64,000 nt of DNA from Phaeocystidibacter sp965659725 (GCA_965659725.1 CBFHXG010000002.1:62001-126000); one strand, 5' to 3'. Positions 50,335 through 59,843 are shown, numbered from the stretch's first letter. Program-made: numbers and translations. The notes: generated by a model from the sequence alone, not told the origin.

Positions 50335-51564
50335 ATGATCAAGGTATCCCCATTTCGGGCAGTACGCGCCAAGCGCGATGTTGTCAGTCTCGTTGCATCT
50401 CGCTCGTATGTGAGTTATTCCGACGACCAACTATCGGAGAAACTCGAAAACAATCCCTACACCTTTCTTCACATCATTCACCCCGACACCAAAGAGGCGG
50501 AAAGGAAGCAAGGAAAGAATAAATTCGAGCTCGTACGCAAGGCATTCGACGATTTCCGGAGTGAAGGGATCTTTGTAAAAGACAACGAGCCAGCATTCTA
50601 TCTCTATCAACAGAGGACCCACTCGCACGTTTTCACCGGCATCATCGGTGCAGTTTCCGCACAAGACTACAACGAGAATAGGATATTGGTCCACGAGCAC
50701 ACCCTCACTCAGCGAGAGGAAATGTTCAAAGAATACCTAAGCGTAACAGGCTTCAATGCAGAACCCGTCCTTTTGATGTATCCAGAAAATGGAGATGTGA
50801 ATAGTGTGATGGGACGCATCATGGATGAACGTCCAGAGTTTGAATTCACAACTACGGATCGAGTGGTTCACTATCTGTGGATGATAGATCAACAAAGCGA
50901 TATCGACACGATCTGTAGCGCCTTTGGTGGTATGGATAAGATCTACATCGCCGACGGTCATCACAGAAGCGCCTCCTCTGCCCTGCTTGCCAACGAGCTC
51001 CAAGAACAAGGGAAAACAGGCCCTTTCGATCATTTCATGGCCTACTTCATCCCGGATAACTCCATTCACATTCACGGTTTCCACCGACTCGTTAAGAAGT
51101 TGAGCGTATCGAAAGAAGCACTCTTAGAGGCTTTGTCAGAAAAGTTTATCGTTTCAGATAGCGAGGAAGATCGTTATAATCCAGACCGACTTCATGAAAT
51201 GGGAATGTACATGAATGGCAAATGGCGCACGCTAACCTGCAAGCCGGGATCCTTTGATCCAGCCGACCCTGTCGCTTCATTGGACGCAGAGATATTGAGC
51301 AGAAATGTCCTCGAGCCTATTCTCGGGATCGGCGATCTTAGAAATGATCCGAATGTTGACTTTGTTCCCGGCGATAAAGGTTGTGAGAGCATCCAAAAGG
51401 CTGTGGATAGTGGAAAGTACGAATGCGGTTTTGCATTATACGCCGTATCCACCGATCAACTAAAGGCCGTTGCAGATGCTTCCTTGATCATGCCTCCAAA
51501 ATCAACCTACGTAGAGCCAAAATTGAGAAGCGGGCTAACCATTTATGAATTGTACGAACGATAA
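50335..51564 (+). CDS. DUF1015-family protein
   Basis: A 409-residue cytoplasmic protein with the family's opening (MIKVSPFRAVRAKRDVVSLVASRSYVSYSD), the middle motif YIADGHHRSASSALLANEL and the ending MPPKSTYVEPKLRSGLTIYEL. The family is widespread and often lies beside serC/serA, as here (1.2 kb away), and includes members proposed to act as serine kinases in archaea. A link to serine metabolism is therefore reasonable but inferred. The YggS-type gene follows after 33 bp. Confidence 0.9.
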   Translation: MIKVSPFRAVRAKRDVVSLVASRSYVSYSDDQLSEKLENNPYTFLHIIHPDTKEAERKQGKNKFELVRKAFDDFRSEGIFVKDNEPAFYLYQQRTHSHVFTGIIGAVSAQDYNENRILVHEHTLTQREEMFKEYLSVTGFNAEPVLLMYPENGDVNSVMGRIMDERPEFEFTTTDRVVHYLWMIDQQSDIDTICSAFGGMDKIYIADGHHRSASSALLANELQEQGKTGPFDHFMAYFIPDNSIHIHGFHRLVKKLSVSKEALLEALSEKFIVSDSEEDRYNPDRLHEMGMYMNGKWRTLTCKPGSFDPADPVASLDAEILSRNVLEPILGIGDLRNDPNVDFVPGDKGCESIQKAVDSGKYECGFALYAVSTDQLKAVADASLIMPPKSTYVEPKLRSGLTIYELYER

Positions 51565-51597
51565 GACCTCGATCCTGTTAATCGGAAAAAGCATCTT

Positions 51598-52263
51598 ATG
51601 TCTACCATTGCCGAAAATCTTCAAGAGATAAAGTCAAACCTTCCCGAAAGAGTAACGCTCGTTGCGGTAAGTAAGACCAAGCCATACGAAGATATCCAAG
51701 CGGCCTACGAAACGGGTCAACGGGTATTTGGCGAGAACAAGATCCAAGAGATGGTCGATAAATGGGAGAACCTCCCGAAGGATATCGAATGGCACATGAT
51801 CGGTCATGTTCAAACCAACAAGATCAAGTACATGGCTCCTTTTGTGAGCTTGGTTCATGGCTGCGACCGTGAGAAGGTGGTTAAGTATGTGAACAAAGAA
51901 GCCAATAAGAACGACCGAACCATCGATGTGCTTTTGCAGGTCCACATCGCCGAAGAAGATTCAAAATTTGGGTTCGATGAAGCTGAACTGAACGAGTTCA
52001 TTGAATCGGGCAGATGGGAAGGATATGACTATGTTCGCTACCGCGGATTGATGGGCATGGCAACGTTCACGGAGGATGCTGACCAGGTTCGACGAGAGTT
52101 CAAGTCATTAAAAGCAATGTTCGATCGTGTGAAGTCTACCTTTGGTAAAGACTTTGATACCTTGTCCATGGGCATGAGTGGAGATTACGAGATCGCCATT
52201 GAAGAAGGCAGCACTATGGTGCGCATCGGCAGCTCGATCTTCGGCGAGAGAAACTACGGCTGA
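51598..52263 (+). CDS. YggS/PLPBP-family pyridoxal-phosphate homeostasis protein
   Basis: A 221-residue TIM-barrel PLP-binding protein without known enzymatic activity that keeps the free PLP pool balanced. RVTLVAVSKTKPYEDIQAAYETG carries the PLP lysine; FGENKIQEMVDKW, WHMIGHVQTNKIKYM, LSMGMSGDYEIAIEEGSTMVRIGSSIFG are standard. It lies 33 bp after the DUF1015 gene. Association with serine genes fits, since SerC uses PLP and YggS mutants disturb amino-acid pools in other bacteria. Confidence 0.95.
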   Translation: MSTIAENLQEIKSNLPERVTLVAVSKTKPYEDIQAAYETGQRVFGENKIQEMVDKWENLPKDIEWHMIGHVQTNKIKYMAPFVSLVHGCDREKVVKYVNKEANKNDRTIDVLLQVHIAEEDSKFGFDEAELNEFIESGRWEGYDYVRYRGLMGMATFTEDADQVRREFKSLKAMFDRVKSTFGKDFDTLSMGMSGDYEIAIEEGSTMVRIGSSIFGERNYG

Positions 52264-52349
52264 TCACGTTCGAGTGGCCCTTTGCCAATCCAACAATATC
52301 TTATTCTTAAATGCTGAGGAGAGGCATGGCAGAGTCCGTTCCAATCCGT

Positions 52350-52357
52350 TACCTTTG
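52350..52357 (+). promoter_or_regulatory. -7 promoter box TACCTTTG of the exonuclease gene
   Basis: A perfect TAnnTTTG, 5 bases before the ATG. A leaderless mRNA is predicted. Confidence 0.6.
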
Positions 52358-52362
52358 ATCGC

Positions 52363-53700
52363 ATGTACGCGGTGATCGACATAGAAACCTCTGGTGGTAA
52401 ATTCGGTGAAGAACGCATCATTGAAGTTGCGGTCTTCCGATATGAGGACGGCGAGATCACGGACCAGCTGATCTCCTTGGTAAATCCGCAAGGTCCAATT
52501 CAACCCTACGTTCAGAAGCTCACAGGTATCACTCCAAAAATGGTCCGAAGAGCACCAAAATTCCACGAGATCGCCAAGCGCATCATAGAGATCACCGAGG
52601 ACGCCGTTTTTGTCGCTCACAATGTGAGTTTCGATTATCGCGTAGTTCAGGATGAATTTTCACGATTAGGCTACGACTATCAGCGCAAGACACTCGATAC
52701 GATCACTCATGCTCAACGCTTGATTCCGGGTTTAAAAGCCTACGGACTAGAAACCCTGTGCGAATCGTTGGGAATACTCAACACGCATCGTCACCGAGCC
52801 GATGGCGATGCTAGAGCCACTGTGAAATTGCTCCAGATCCTTCTTGACAAGGATACCGACAAGAAGATTGAGTCGATTGCGCGTGATCGCAAAGACACGG
52901 CTCCAAACCATGACTTTTCGGAATTGACCGCCGAGTTGTACAACACGACAGGACTATACTACATCCACAACCGAAAAGGTGAAGTGATCTACTTAAGTCA
53001 GAGTAACAACCTTCGAAATAAGATCGATCGTCATTTCCTGGCCACCAATGAACGAGCTCTCGAATTACAAAGAGAGTCGGACAGCATCCATATCGAGCCA
53101 ACTGGAAGTGAACTCATCGCATTGATCTCCGAACACTTGGAGCTGAAGAAGTTGCAGCCGAAGCTCAATAAACGAACGGATAAATACTCCTTATCCTATG
53201 GGCTTTTCATCGACACAAAAGACGATGATACGGTACGTCAAATCCGCGTGCAAAAGATCAAGAAGGAGATGCCATTGATCCATGTAGCAGATGAAAATGC
53301 AGGGATCGAACTGGCTGCAAAATTTTGCAGGAACCTAGACCTCAACCCAAAAGACGTTGCCTTATCATTCCAGCTCGAAAGGATGATGGCAGCGTATAAT
53401 GCCTACTTGGAGCCACAAAAGATTCGTTCCAAGTCTCTTCAAAAAAGGGTTTGGCGAACGGCCCTTCCATTCAGGAATGCGATCATGATCGACAATGGAC
53501 GCAAAACAGGTGAGAAGTCGGTGGTCGTTTGGGAAGATGGAAAGATCCGCGGATATGGATTCTTCGATCTCGAATTTCAATTAGGAGATATTGATACGAT
53601 CAAGCGTTCGATGACATCCATCACCTCAAGCAACTACTTGAGCAGCTTGGTCTATGACCATTATAGATCGGGTAAATTCGTGGAGATACGAACGTATTAG
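52363..53700 (+). CDS. DEDDh exonuclease fused to a GIY-YIG-like domain
   Basis: Residues 1-165 form a DnaQ-type 3'-5' exonuclease with D6, E8 (VIDIETSGG), D91 (HNVSFDYRV), H144 and D149 (HRHRADGDAR). Residues about 196-270 resemble the UvrC/Cho GIY-YIG nuclease: GLYYIHNRKGEVIYLSQSNN, R218 in LRNKIDRHF and E250 in GSELIALI. The second glycine of YIG is Ser here (YLS), so activity of that domain is uncertain. The C-terminal 170 residues are unassigned. The architecture resembles the exonuclease/UvrC-like proteins seen in other bacteria and suggests DNA repair. Its last 4 bp overlap the converging OMP gene. Confidence 0.88.
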   Translation: MYAVIDIETSGGKFGEERIIEVAVFRYEDGEITDQLISLVNPQGPIQPYVQKLTGITPKMVRRAPKFHEIAKRIIEITEDAVFVAHNVSFDYRVVQDEFSRLGYDYQRKTLDTITHAQRLIPGLKAYGLETLCESLGILNTHRHRADGDARATVKLLQILLDKDTDKKIESIARDRKDTAPNHDFSELTAELYNTTGLYYIHNRKGEVIYLSQSNNLRNKIDRHFLATNERALELQRESDSIHIEPTGSELIALISEHLELKKLQPKLNKRTDKYSLSYGLFIDTKDDDTVRQIRVQKIKKEMPLIHVADENAGIELAAKFCRNLDLNPKDVALSFQLERMMAAYNAYLEPQKIRSKSLQKRVWRTALPFRNAIMIDNGRKTGEKSVVVWEDGKIRGYGFFDLEFQLGDIDTIKRSMTSITSSNYLSSLVYDHYRSGKFVEIRTY

Positions 53701-54302
53701 AATAGGGCGTAACCGAAGCTGAGAATAAACTGCCCTGTTCGCGCATCTACCGTGTAACTTCGACTGTCGATCACCACTTCACTTGCGATATTCTGAAAGG
53801 AACCTTCGTACTTCGCATCGATAATGAAATTGCCTAAGGTCAAGCCTACACCTACTTGATATCCCAAGGTTCCTCCGCTATAATCGATCTCAAATATCTC
53901 AGAAGGATAATTCAGATTATAGCTCATCACTGGTCCGCCAAACAGACTCGCTGGTCCGAGTTTGACGCCTAGGTTTACAGGGATATCCAAACGAGACAGG
54001 GTGAAATCTTCGGTAGTCTGATTGCCTCCCGACTTTTGGATATCAATCTGACTATTCATCTGAGTGTAAATGAATTCGGGTTGCAGATAGATTCCAAGAA
54101 ACTTAACGCGTGCATAGACACCACCGTGGTAGCCTATTTGACTCGTGCTGTTGATCTCTTCAATGGCATTGTTCAGCTCGAGCTCGTTGAAGTCGATCCC
54201 CGAATAATTCATACCTCCTTTTAAGCCAATGTCGAGCTGAGCAAAGGCTGAAGAAGTGAACGTAAGGGTGAGTAGGATGGTGATGGTTAGGCGTGAAAGC
54301 AT
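53697..54302 (-). CDS. Outer-membrane beta-barrel protein (PorT-like)
   Basis: A 201-residue exported protein with a signal peptide (MLSRLTITILLTLTFTSSAFAQ) followed by LDIGLKGGMNYSGIDF, the usual opening of small PorT/OMP_b-brl barrels in this phylum, then about eight alternating strands. It ends GQFILSFGYALF with a terminal Phe. The function is unknown. It begins 1 bp after the purC stop and so belongs to the phoH-purC-OMP transcription unit. Confidence 0.85.
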   Translation of the reverse strand: MLSRLTITILLTLTFTSSAFAQLDIGLKGGMNYSGIDFNELELNNAIEEINSTSQIGYHGGVYARVKFLGIYLQPEFIYTQMNSQIDIQKSGGNQTTEDFTLSRLDIPVNLGVKLGPASLFGGPVMSYNLNYPSEIFEIDYSGGTLGYQVGVGLTLGNFIIDAKYEGSFQNIASEVVIDSRSYTVDARTGQFILSFGYALF

Positions 54303-54303
54303 G

Positions 54304-55254
54304 TTACATGATTTTGAGAGCCGACTCTACATTGTGTTGTATTCGCTCTTCTAAATTAGATAAATCTCCGGGGTTGAACGGTTTACCTGTCACGTGCTCG
54401 AACAATTCGCGGTATCTTTCACTAACGGACGTCACGAATTCATCAGACATTTCTGGAACGGTTTGCCCTTCTTTCCCTTGAAATCCGTTTTCGATCAACC
54501 ACTGCCGAACGAACTCTTTTGAAAGCTGTTTTTGAGCTTCCCCGCGTTCTTGGCGATCTCCATATCCATCGAGGTAAAAATACCTGGAAGAATCTGGTGT
54601 GTGGATCTCATCAATAAGAACGATGGTTCCGTCCGATAATTTCCCGAACTCATACTTTGTATCGACCAAGATCAAACCTCTCTCCTTGGCCATCTCTTGT
54701 CCACGTTGGAATAGCTTCCTCGTGTAATCCTCTAGTTGGAGATAGTCGGACTCGCTCACGATGCCTTGTTGTAGGATAGCTTCTCTCGAAATATCCTCAT
54801 CGTGCAAGCCTTGGTCCGCTTTGGTCGTTGGGGTGATGATGGGCTGTGGAAAGGGATCGTTCTCTTTCAAACCTTCGGGCATGGTAACGCCACAAAGCAC
54901 GCGCTCACCGCTACGGTAGGTCCGCCACGCATGTCCGCTTAAATATCCACGGATCACCATTTCAACCTTGAAGGGGTCAGCCTTCTTCCCGATGGTAACC
55001 ACTGGATCAGGAACACTTTGTTTCCAATTTGGAACGATATCAGAAGTAGCATCAAGGAAATGAGCAGCGATCTGATTGAGTACTTGTCCTTTGTAGGGAA
55101 TACCCTTGGGAAGGACAACGTCAAAGGCCGAGATGCGATCGCTTGCGATCATTACAAGCGTTTCATCACCAATGCTGTATACGTCACGTACCTTGCCGTG
55201 GTACACCCCAGTTTGCCCTGGGAACTTGAATTCCGATCTATCGAGTGCGTTCAT
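54304..55254 (-). CDS. purC: SAICAR synthetase
   Basis: Phosphoribosylaminoimidazole-succinocarboxamide synthase, which joins CAIR and aspartate with ATP in purine synthesis. From ATG 55254 it is 316 residues: GKVRDVYSIGDETLVMIASDRISAFD, EMVIRGYLSGHAWRTY, TPTTKADQGLHDEDIS and the LIDEIHTPDSSRYF motif all match the longer type of PurC. The start lies 17 bp inside the phoH 3' end. It is the second purine gene in the window; purL is 36 kb away. Confidence 0.97.
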   Translation of the reverse strand: MNALDRSEFKFPGQTGVYHGKVRDVYSIGDETLVMIASDRISAFDVVLPKGIPYKGQVLNQIAAHFLDATSDIVPNWKQSVPDPVVTIGKKADPFKVEMVIRGYLSGHAWRTYRSGERVLCGVTMPEGLKENDPFPQPIITPTTKADQGLHDEDISREAILQQGIVSESDYLQLEDYTRKLFQRGQEMAKERGLILVDTKYEFGKLSDGTIVLIDEIHTPDSSRYFYLDGYGDRQERGEAQKQLSKEFVRQWLIENGFQGKEGQTVPEMSDEFVTSVSERYRELFEHVTGKPFNPGDLSNLEERIQHNVESALKIM

Positions 55255-56203
55255 CCTTATGTTCTTCTTTGTCGTAGGCATGAATGATATCCTTCACCAA
55301 TGGATGTCGGATCACATCCTTGTCATCTAATTTCACAACAGAAACGCCGTCGATCTTGTGAAGGATCCGAAGGGCTTCTTTCAATCCAGATCCTTGATTC
55401 CTCGGAAGGTCGATCTGCGTAGCATCACCTGTGACCACGAATTTTGCATGCTTACCCATACGAGTAAGGAACATCTTCATTTGGGCATGGGTAGTATTTT
55501 GAGCCTCATCTAAGATCACAAAGGCGTGATCAAGTGTACGTCCACGCATGAAAGCAAGTGGAGCGATCTCTATCACTCTGGATTCAATGTAATACTGAAG
55601 CTTCTCATGAGGAATCATGTCGTGCAACGCGTCGTATAGCGGCTGCATGTACGGGTCGAGCTTCTCTTTCATATCACCTGGCAAGAAGCCTAGATTCTCA
55701 CCGGCTTCAACAGCTGGACGAGTGAGGATGATCCTTCTAACTTCCTTATTCTTGAGTGCTCGAACGGCCAGGGCTACACCGGTGTAGGTCTTACCCGTAC
55801 CGGCAGGACCGATCGCAAATAACATATCGTTCTTTTCGATGGCCTGTACCATGCGTTTCTGATTCAAGGTTCGCGCCTTGATCAGATTGCCTTTCGACCC
55901 ATGAACGAGTACATCATCTACCTCAGCATAGGTCTTTGCGACCTCTCTCCCATCCTCCATTACGATCCGCTCAATCTGATTCTCGGTGATGGTATTGTAG
56001 CGCTGAAGGTGCAACAGTATAAGCTGTAATTTCTCCTCGAATTGGTCGATGATCTGCTCATCGCCATTCACTTTGATCTTGTTACCACGAGCCGTTATCT
56101 TAAGCTTCGGGTAAAAACTCTTTAGGAGATTGAAATAGCGATTATTAGCTCCATAGAATTCCTGTGGATCGGTATCTTCTAAGAGTACTGTTTTTTCAGT
56201 CAA
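55238..56203 (-). CDS. PhoH-family ATPase
   Basis: A 321-residue cytoplasmic P-loop ATPase of the PhoH/YbeZ type. The N-terminal KH-like region (about 1-90, NRYFNLLKSFYPKLKITARGNKIK) is followed by the Walker A GPAGTGKTYTGVALA and the motif EAGENLGFLPGDMKEKL; AFVILDEAQNTTHAQMKMFLTRMG is Walker B and ends in VVTGDATQIDLP. Related proteins take part in ribosome or RNA processing together with YbeY, which is not in this window. It is the first gene of phoH-purC-OMP. Confidence 0.95.
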   Translation of the reverse strand: MTEKTVLLEDTDPQEFYGANNRYFNLLKSFYPKLKITARGNKIKVNGDEQIIDQFEEKLQLILLHLQRYNTITENQIERIVMEDGREVAKTYAEVDDVLVHGSKGNLIKARTLNQKRMVQAIEKNDMLFAIGPAGTGKTYTGVALAVRALKNKEVRRIILTRPAVEAGENLGFLPGDMKEKLDPYMQPLYDALHDMIPHEKLQYYIESRVIEIAPLAFMRGRTLDHAFVILDEAQNTTHAQMKMFLTRMGKHAKFVVTGDATQIDLPRNQGSGLKEALRILHKIDGVSVVKLDDKDVIRHPLVKDIIHAYDKEEHKDERTR

Positions 56204-56245
56204 ATGCGGAAGTTCTTTTCGTTATGCACGAACCGCTTCAATTCG

Positions 56246-56253
56246 TACTTTTG
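56246..56253 (+). promoter_or_regulatory. -7 promoter box TACTTTTG of the SAM hydrolase - gldFG operon
   Basis: A perfect TAnnTTTG, 55 bases before ATG 56309. Four coupled genes follow. Confidence 0.5.
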
Positions 56254-56308
56254 ATGTCACAAAATAACGGAATATCCCGCAATATCACTGCTGTCTCCAT
56301 TAGGATTT

Positions 56309-57106
56309 ATGAGCATAATAACCCTTACATCCGATTACGGAATTGTCGACCACGACGTGGCGGCCCTCAAGGGGGATATTTGGCGGGAATCACCTGAGGC
56401 TAAGGTAATAGACATCTCCCATGGTGTTGAACCCTATAACATCATGCAGGCGGCATATCTGGTAAGACGGACCTATCCGCACTACCCGGCTGGCTCCATT
56501 CATTTGATGCTCGTTGATGCTCAACAATCCACTGAATCCAACTACCTCTTGGCCGTCATCGACGATCAATACTTCTTGGCGCCCGACAATGGAATCCTCA
56601 CCTTGATCGCGGATGAAAGGAGCTTTGATCAGCTCATTGCCCTCGACCTGAGGAATAGTGAGGGAATCTCCGATGCCCATGCCGTTTATGCGAGGATCTG
56701 TGGTCACTTGTTACGCGGCGGTAAGCCGAGTGTACTTGGCCAAGCGGCGAAGAACTATGTAGAGAAAACTCCATCTCGACCAACCCTTCGTCCAGATGGT
56801 TCCGAAATCATTGGTCATGTAATTCATATCGATACCTTTGGCAACCTCGTTACCAATATCTCTCGGCGTTGGCTGAAGGACAATGTAGGTAACAAGCGAA
56901 TGTCGATCATGGTCAGGAACAAACGCCTTAAAGAGATCTTCGAATCCTATTACGAAGGTCCAACGGAAGGTAATGTCTTTGCCGTATTCAATAGTGACGG
57001 CCTGATGGAGATCGCCGTTCAAAAACCGGGTGGGAAATATGTGAATAGCGCATGTAGCCTACTTGGACTACAAGTAAACAGTAATATTTTCATCGAGATC
57101 CAATGA
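56309..57106 (+). CDS. S-adenosyl-L-methionine hydrolase (SAM hydroxide adenosyltransferase, DUF62)
   Basis: A 265-residue enzyme expected to cleave SAM with hydroxide to adenosine and methionine. MSIITLTSDYGIVDHDVAALKGDIW carries the conserved Asp near the N-terminus, VIDISHGVEPYNIMQAAYL and FLAPDNGILTLI are typical, and HIDTFGNLVTNIS marks the C-terminal barrel. It overlaps the following ABM gene by 4 bp. This gene is commonly found upstream of gldF in flavobacteria as far as I know. Confidence 0.93.
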   Translation: MSIITLTSDYGIVDHDVAALKGDIWRESPEAKVIDISHGVEPYNIMQAAYLVRRTYPHYPAGSIHLMLVDAQQSTESNYLLAVIDDQYFLAPDNGILTLIADERSFDQLIALDLRNSEGISDAHAVYARICGHLLRGGKPSVLGQAAKNYVEKTPSRPTLRPDGSEIIGHVIHIDTFGNLVTNISRRWLKDNVGNKRMSIMVRNKRLKEIFESYYEGPTEGNVFAVFNSDGLMEIAVQKPGGKYVNSACSLLGLQVNSNIFIEIQ

Positions 57107-57399
57107 TCGTACGCGTAGTGAAGATGCATTTTCGGACCGAGGAGATCCCAAGCTTTGAAGCTCTTTTCAATGAGCGCAAAGAACGGATCCGAAACTTCGA
57201 TGGATGCCAACATCTAGAGCTCTGGCAAGACGTTAACCAGCCTGAGATCTTCTTCACCTATAGCCATTGGGATCGTGAATCTGACCTTGAGAACTACCGC
57301 AACAGCGACCTATTCAAAGAAACTTGGTCGCTTACCAAGGCACTCTTCGCCGACAAGCCACAAGCCTGGAGTGTTCAACCACAAGTTAAGTTGCCATGA
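57103..57399 (+). CDS. ABM-fold (antibiotic biosynthesis monooxygenase-like) protein
   Basis: A 98-residue ferredoxin-like dimeric alpha/beta-barrel protein: MIVRVVKMHFRTEEIPSFEALF, then a His in FDGCQHLELWQD and FFTYSHWDRESDLENYRNSDLF, all ABM-like. Members act as cofactor-free monooxygenases or haem-degrading enzymes, but many have no known reaction. It overlaps both neighbours by 4 bp, so it is translationally coupled between the SAM hydrolase and gldFG. Confidence 0.88.
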   Translation: MIVRVVKMHFRTEEIPSFEALFNERKERIRNFDGCQHLELWQDVNQPEIFFTYSHWDRESDLENYRNSDLFKETWSLTKALFADKPQAWSVQPQVKLP

Positions 57400-59843
57400 T
57401 CAGTCTCTTTAAAAAAGAAATACGCGCCTTCTTCAATAGTGTTACGGGATACCTGGTTATCAGCGTTTTTTTGACATTGAACAGCTTGTTCCTCTGGATC
57501 ATTCCAGATGAATTCAACTTACTTGATGGCCAATATGCATCCATCGAAAACCTGTTCATCATTGCACCATGGGTGTTCCTTTTCCTCATCCCAGCCATAA
57601 CCATGAGGATGTTCGCCGATGAAAAGCGCGCAGGAACGATGGAGTTCCTACTCACCAAACCACTCACAGAGATACAAGTGATCCTTGCCAAGTATTTGGC
57701 TGCACTTTCACTCGTGCTATTCAGCTTACTCCCCACCCTGCTCTACTTCTACTCGATCTATGAATTGGGGAATCCTGTAGGTAACATCGACACTGGAGCT
57801 ACGATGGGCAGCTACATCGGTCTGTTCTTCCTTGGTGGAGCCTACGTAGCTATTGGCTTGCTCTCATCCTCATTGACAGATAACCCGATCATCAGCTTCA
57901 TCTTAGCCGCACTCCTCTCATTCTTCTTTTACATGGGGTTCGATCAATTGGCGAGTCTGGACATCTTTGGCGACCTAGACCTCATTATTCTGAATCTCGG
58001 CATCAACGAACATTACCTCAGTATTAGTCGGGGTGTAGTTGATTCAAGAGACATCCTCTACTTCCTCGGTATCATTGTTTTCTTCATTACGATGGCAAGA
58101 CTGACACTTCAGAGTAGGAAATGGGATAAGCAATCGCGCAAGCAAGACTTCCTAACCTTTGGATTGATCACAGCCATCGTCATCGTATTCAACATTGCTG
58201 GCTCGTTCACTTTTGCCCGATTCGACCTCACTTCAGAGAAACGCTATAGCCTATCCGACGCAACTATCGATCTCCTCGATCGAATTGAGGATCCAATGCT
58301 GTTCAGGATCTATTTGGAAGGAGAGTTTCCGGCTGAACTTCAACGATTGAAGCGCGAAACCCAACAAATGTTGGATGAATTCAGAGCTTACAATGGTTTG
58401 ATCGAATACGAATTCATCAATCCAACAAGCAATGATGATCCAGAGCAACTCGCACAACTTCTGCAACAGCGAGGCGTAATGCCAACTACGATAGACATGA
58501 GAACCGATGATGGTAGGACACAGCGCTCCATCTATCCAGGCGGTCTGGTTGGATATCAAGATCGCGAAACAGCTATCAACCTATTGCAAAGCATGATCAA
58601 TAGGTCGCCAGAATACCAAGTGAATGTATCGGTGCAGAACCTAGAATACAACTTGGCAAACTCCGTACGCCGACTCATCATGCAGGATAAGCCATTGATC
58701 GGCTTTACAGAAGGCCATGGCGAATGGGATAGGAAATACGTAGCAAGTATCTCCGCGGAATTGGCAGGCACCTACCGATTGGATCGATTCAACCTGAGAG
58801 AGTTTGCAGTGGACTCAACCACTGGCCAGCCGAGCTTACAAAGTCAACTGCGCAGGATCAATAGCTTCGACCTACTTGTAGTTGCAGGACCTACCACCCC
58901 ATTCAACGAGCTGGATAAATTCTTGATCGACCAATATGTGATGAACGGGGGTAAGATAATGTGGTTGATCGACCCCGTATCAGCCAACATGGATTCATTG
59001 AGCAAGGCGAGTGAATTCTTGGCCGTCCCTCAGATGGAGAATTTGAACATCGACGATATGCTGTTCAAGTACGGTGTGCGATTGAACACCGTCCTTCTTC
59101 AAGATTATAACTGCGCGGGTGTCAATGATCGCAGAGAGATCAACGACTGGCCGTACTTCCCCGTGATGCTCGACCTTGTGGATCACCCGATCACCAAGAA
59201 CTTAAATGGAGTGAAATTGGAATTTGGCTCCACGATCGATACCATTTACACGCCATCTGTAAAGAAGACTCCACTGCTCGTGAGCTCGCAGTACAGTAAG
59301 GAGCAGCAAACACCTGGAATTGTTACGCTGAGAACTCTTTATCGAGAAAAGTATCCAGAGGAGTTCCAGCAGAAATATTTGACTACTGCAGTGTTGTTGG
59401 AAGGGCAGTTTGAGTCGATTTACCGCAACCGACTTGTCCCGAAAAACCTGGAGGCTCAAGGAATTTCTTTGAGAGATACCAGCCGTTGGACACAACAGAT
59501 CGTTATTGCTGATGCAGACGTGATCAAGAATCAATTGAATTTGGTGAACCCTAACCTTGAAAGGGGTGTTCCCTTGCCTTTGGGCATGGATCAGTTCTTG
59601 GGTGGCGTTCAATTTGGGAATGATGATTTCATCCTCAATGCGGTTGATTACATGTTGGATGATTCTGGCTTGATCTCCGTTCGAACCAAAGAATTCAAGA
59701 TCAGAATGCTCAATGAACCAAGAGTAAAGGAAACAAGATTCTTCTGGGTCATATTGAACACAGCCGTACCGATCGCCTTCATCGTACTATTCGGTATACT
59801 TTACACTTTGAACAGACAGAGAAAACACGCTATCAAAGCATGA
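57396..59843 (+). CDS. gldFG: GldF-GldG fusion: ABC transporter permease plus GldG domain
   Basis: One 815-residue chain corresponds to two Flavobacterium johnsoniae gliding proteins. Residues 1-242 are GldF, an ABC-2 permease with about six membrane segments (MISLFKKEIRAFFNSVTGYLV, FADEKRAGTMEFLLTKPLT). From about 250 the GldG part begins: a membrane helix (FLTFGLITAIVIVFNIAGS), FDLTSEKRYSLSDATIDLL, a large periplasmic region with FTEGHGEWDR and IMWLIDPVSANMDSL, and a C-terminal helix (785-805). No stop lies between the parts (near 58,128). The ATPase GldA is not in the window. GldF/G with GldA are needed for gliding in F. johnsoniae, but related ABC systems occur in non-gliders, so motility cannot be concluded. 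Confidence 0.93.
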   Translation: MISLFKKEIRAFFNSVTGYLVISVFLTLNSLFLWIIPDEFNLLDGQYASIENLFIIAPWVFLFLIPAITMRMFADEKRAGTMEFLLTKPLTEIQVILAKYLAALSLVLFSLLPTLLYFYSIYELGNPVGNIDTGATMGSYIGLFFLGGAYVAIGLLSSSLTDNPIISFILAALLSFFFYMGFDQLASLDIFGDLDLIILNLGINEHYLSISRGVVDSRDILYFLGIIVFFITMARLTLQSRKWDKQSRKQDFLTFGLITAIVIVFNIAGSFTFARFDLTSEKRYSLSDATIDLLDRIEDPMLFRIYLEGEFPAELQRLKRETQQMLDEFRAYNGLIEYEFINPTSNDDPEQLAQLLQQRGVMPTTIDMRTDDGRTQRSIYPGGLVGYQDRETAINLLQSMINRSPEYQVNVSVQNLEYNLANSVRRLIMQDKPLIGFTEGHGEWDRKYVASISAELAGTYRLDRFNLREFAVDSTTGQPSLQSQLRRINSFDLLVVAGPTTPFNELDKFLIDQYVMNGGKIMWLIDPVSANMDSLSKASEFLAVPQMENLNIDDMLFKYGVRLNTVLLQDYNCAGVNDRREINDWPYFPVMLDLVDHPITKNLNGVKLEFGSTIDTIYTPSVKKTPLLVSSQYSKEQQTPGIVTLRTLYREKYPEEFQQKYLTTAVLLEGQFESIYRNRLVPKNLEAQGISLRDTSRWTQQIVIADADVIKNQLNLVNPNLERGVPLPLGMDQFLGGVQFGNDDFILNAVDYMLDDSGLISVRTKEFKIRMLNEPRVKETRFFWVILNTAVPIAFIVLFGILYTLNRQRKHAIKA

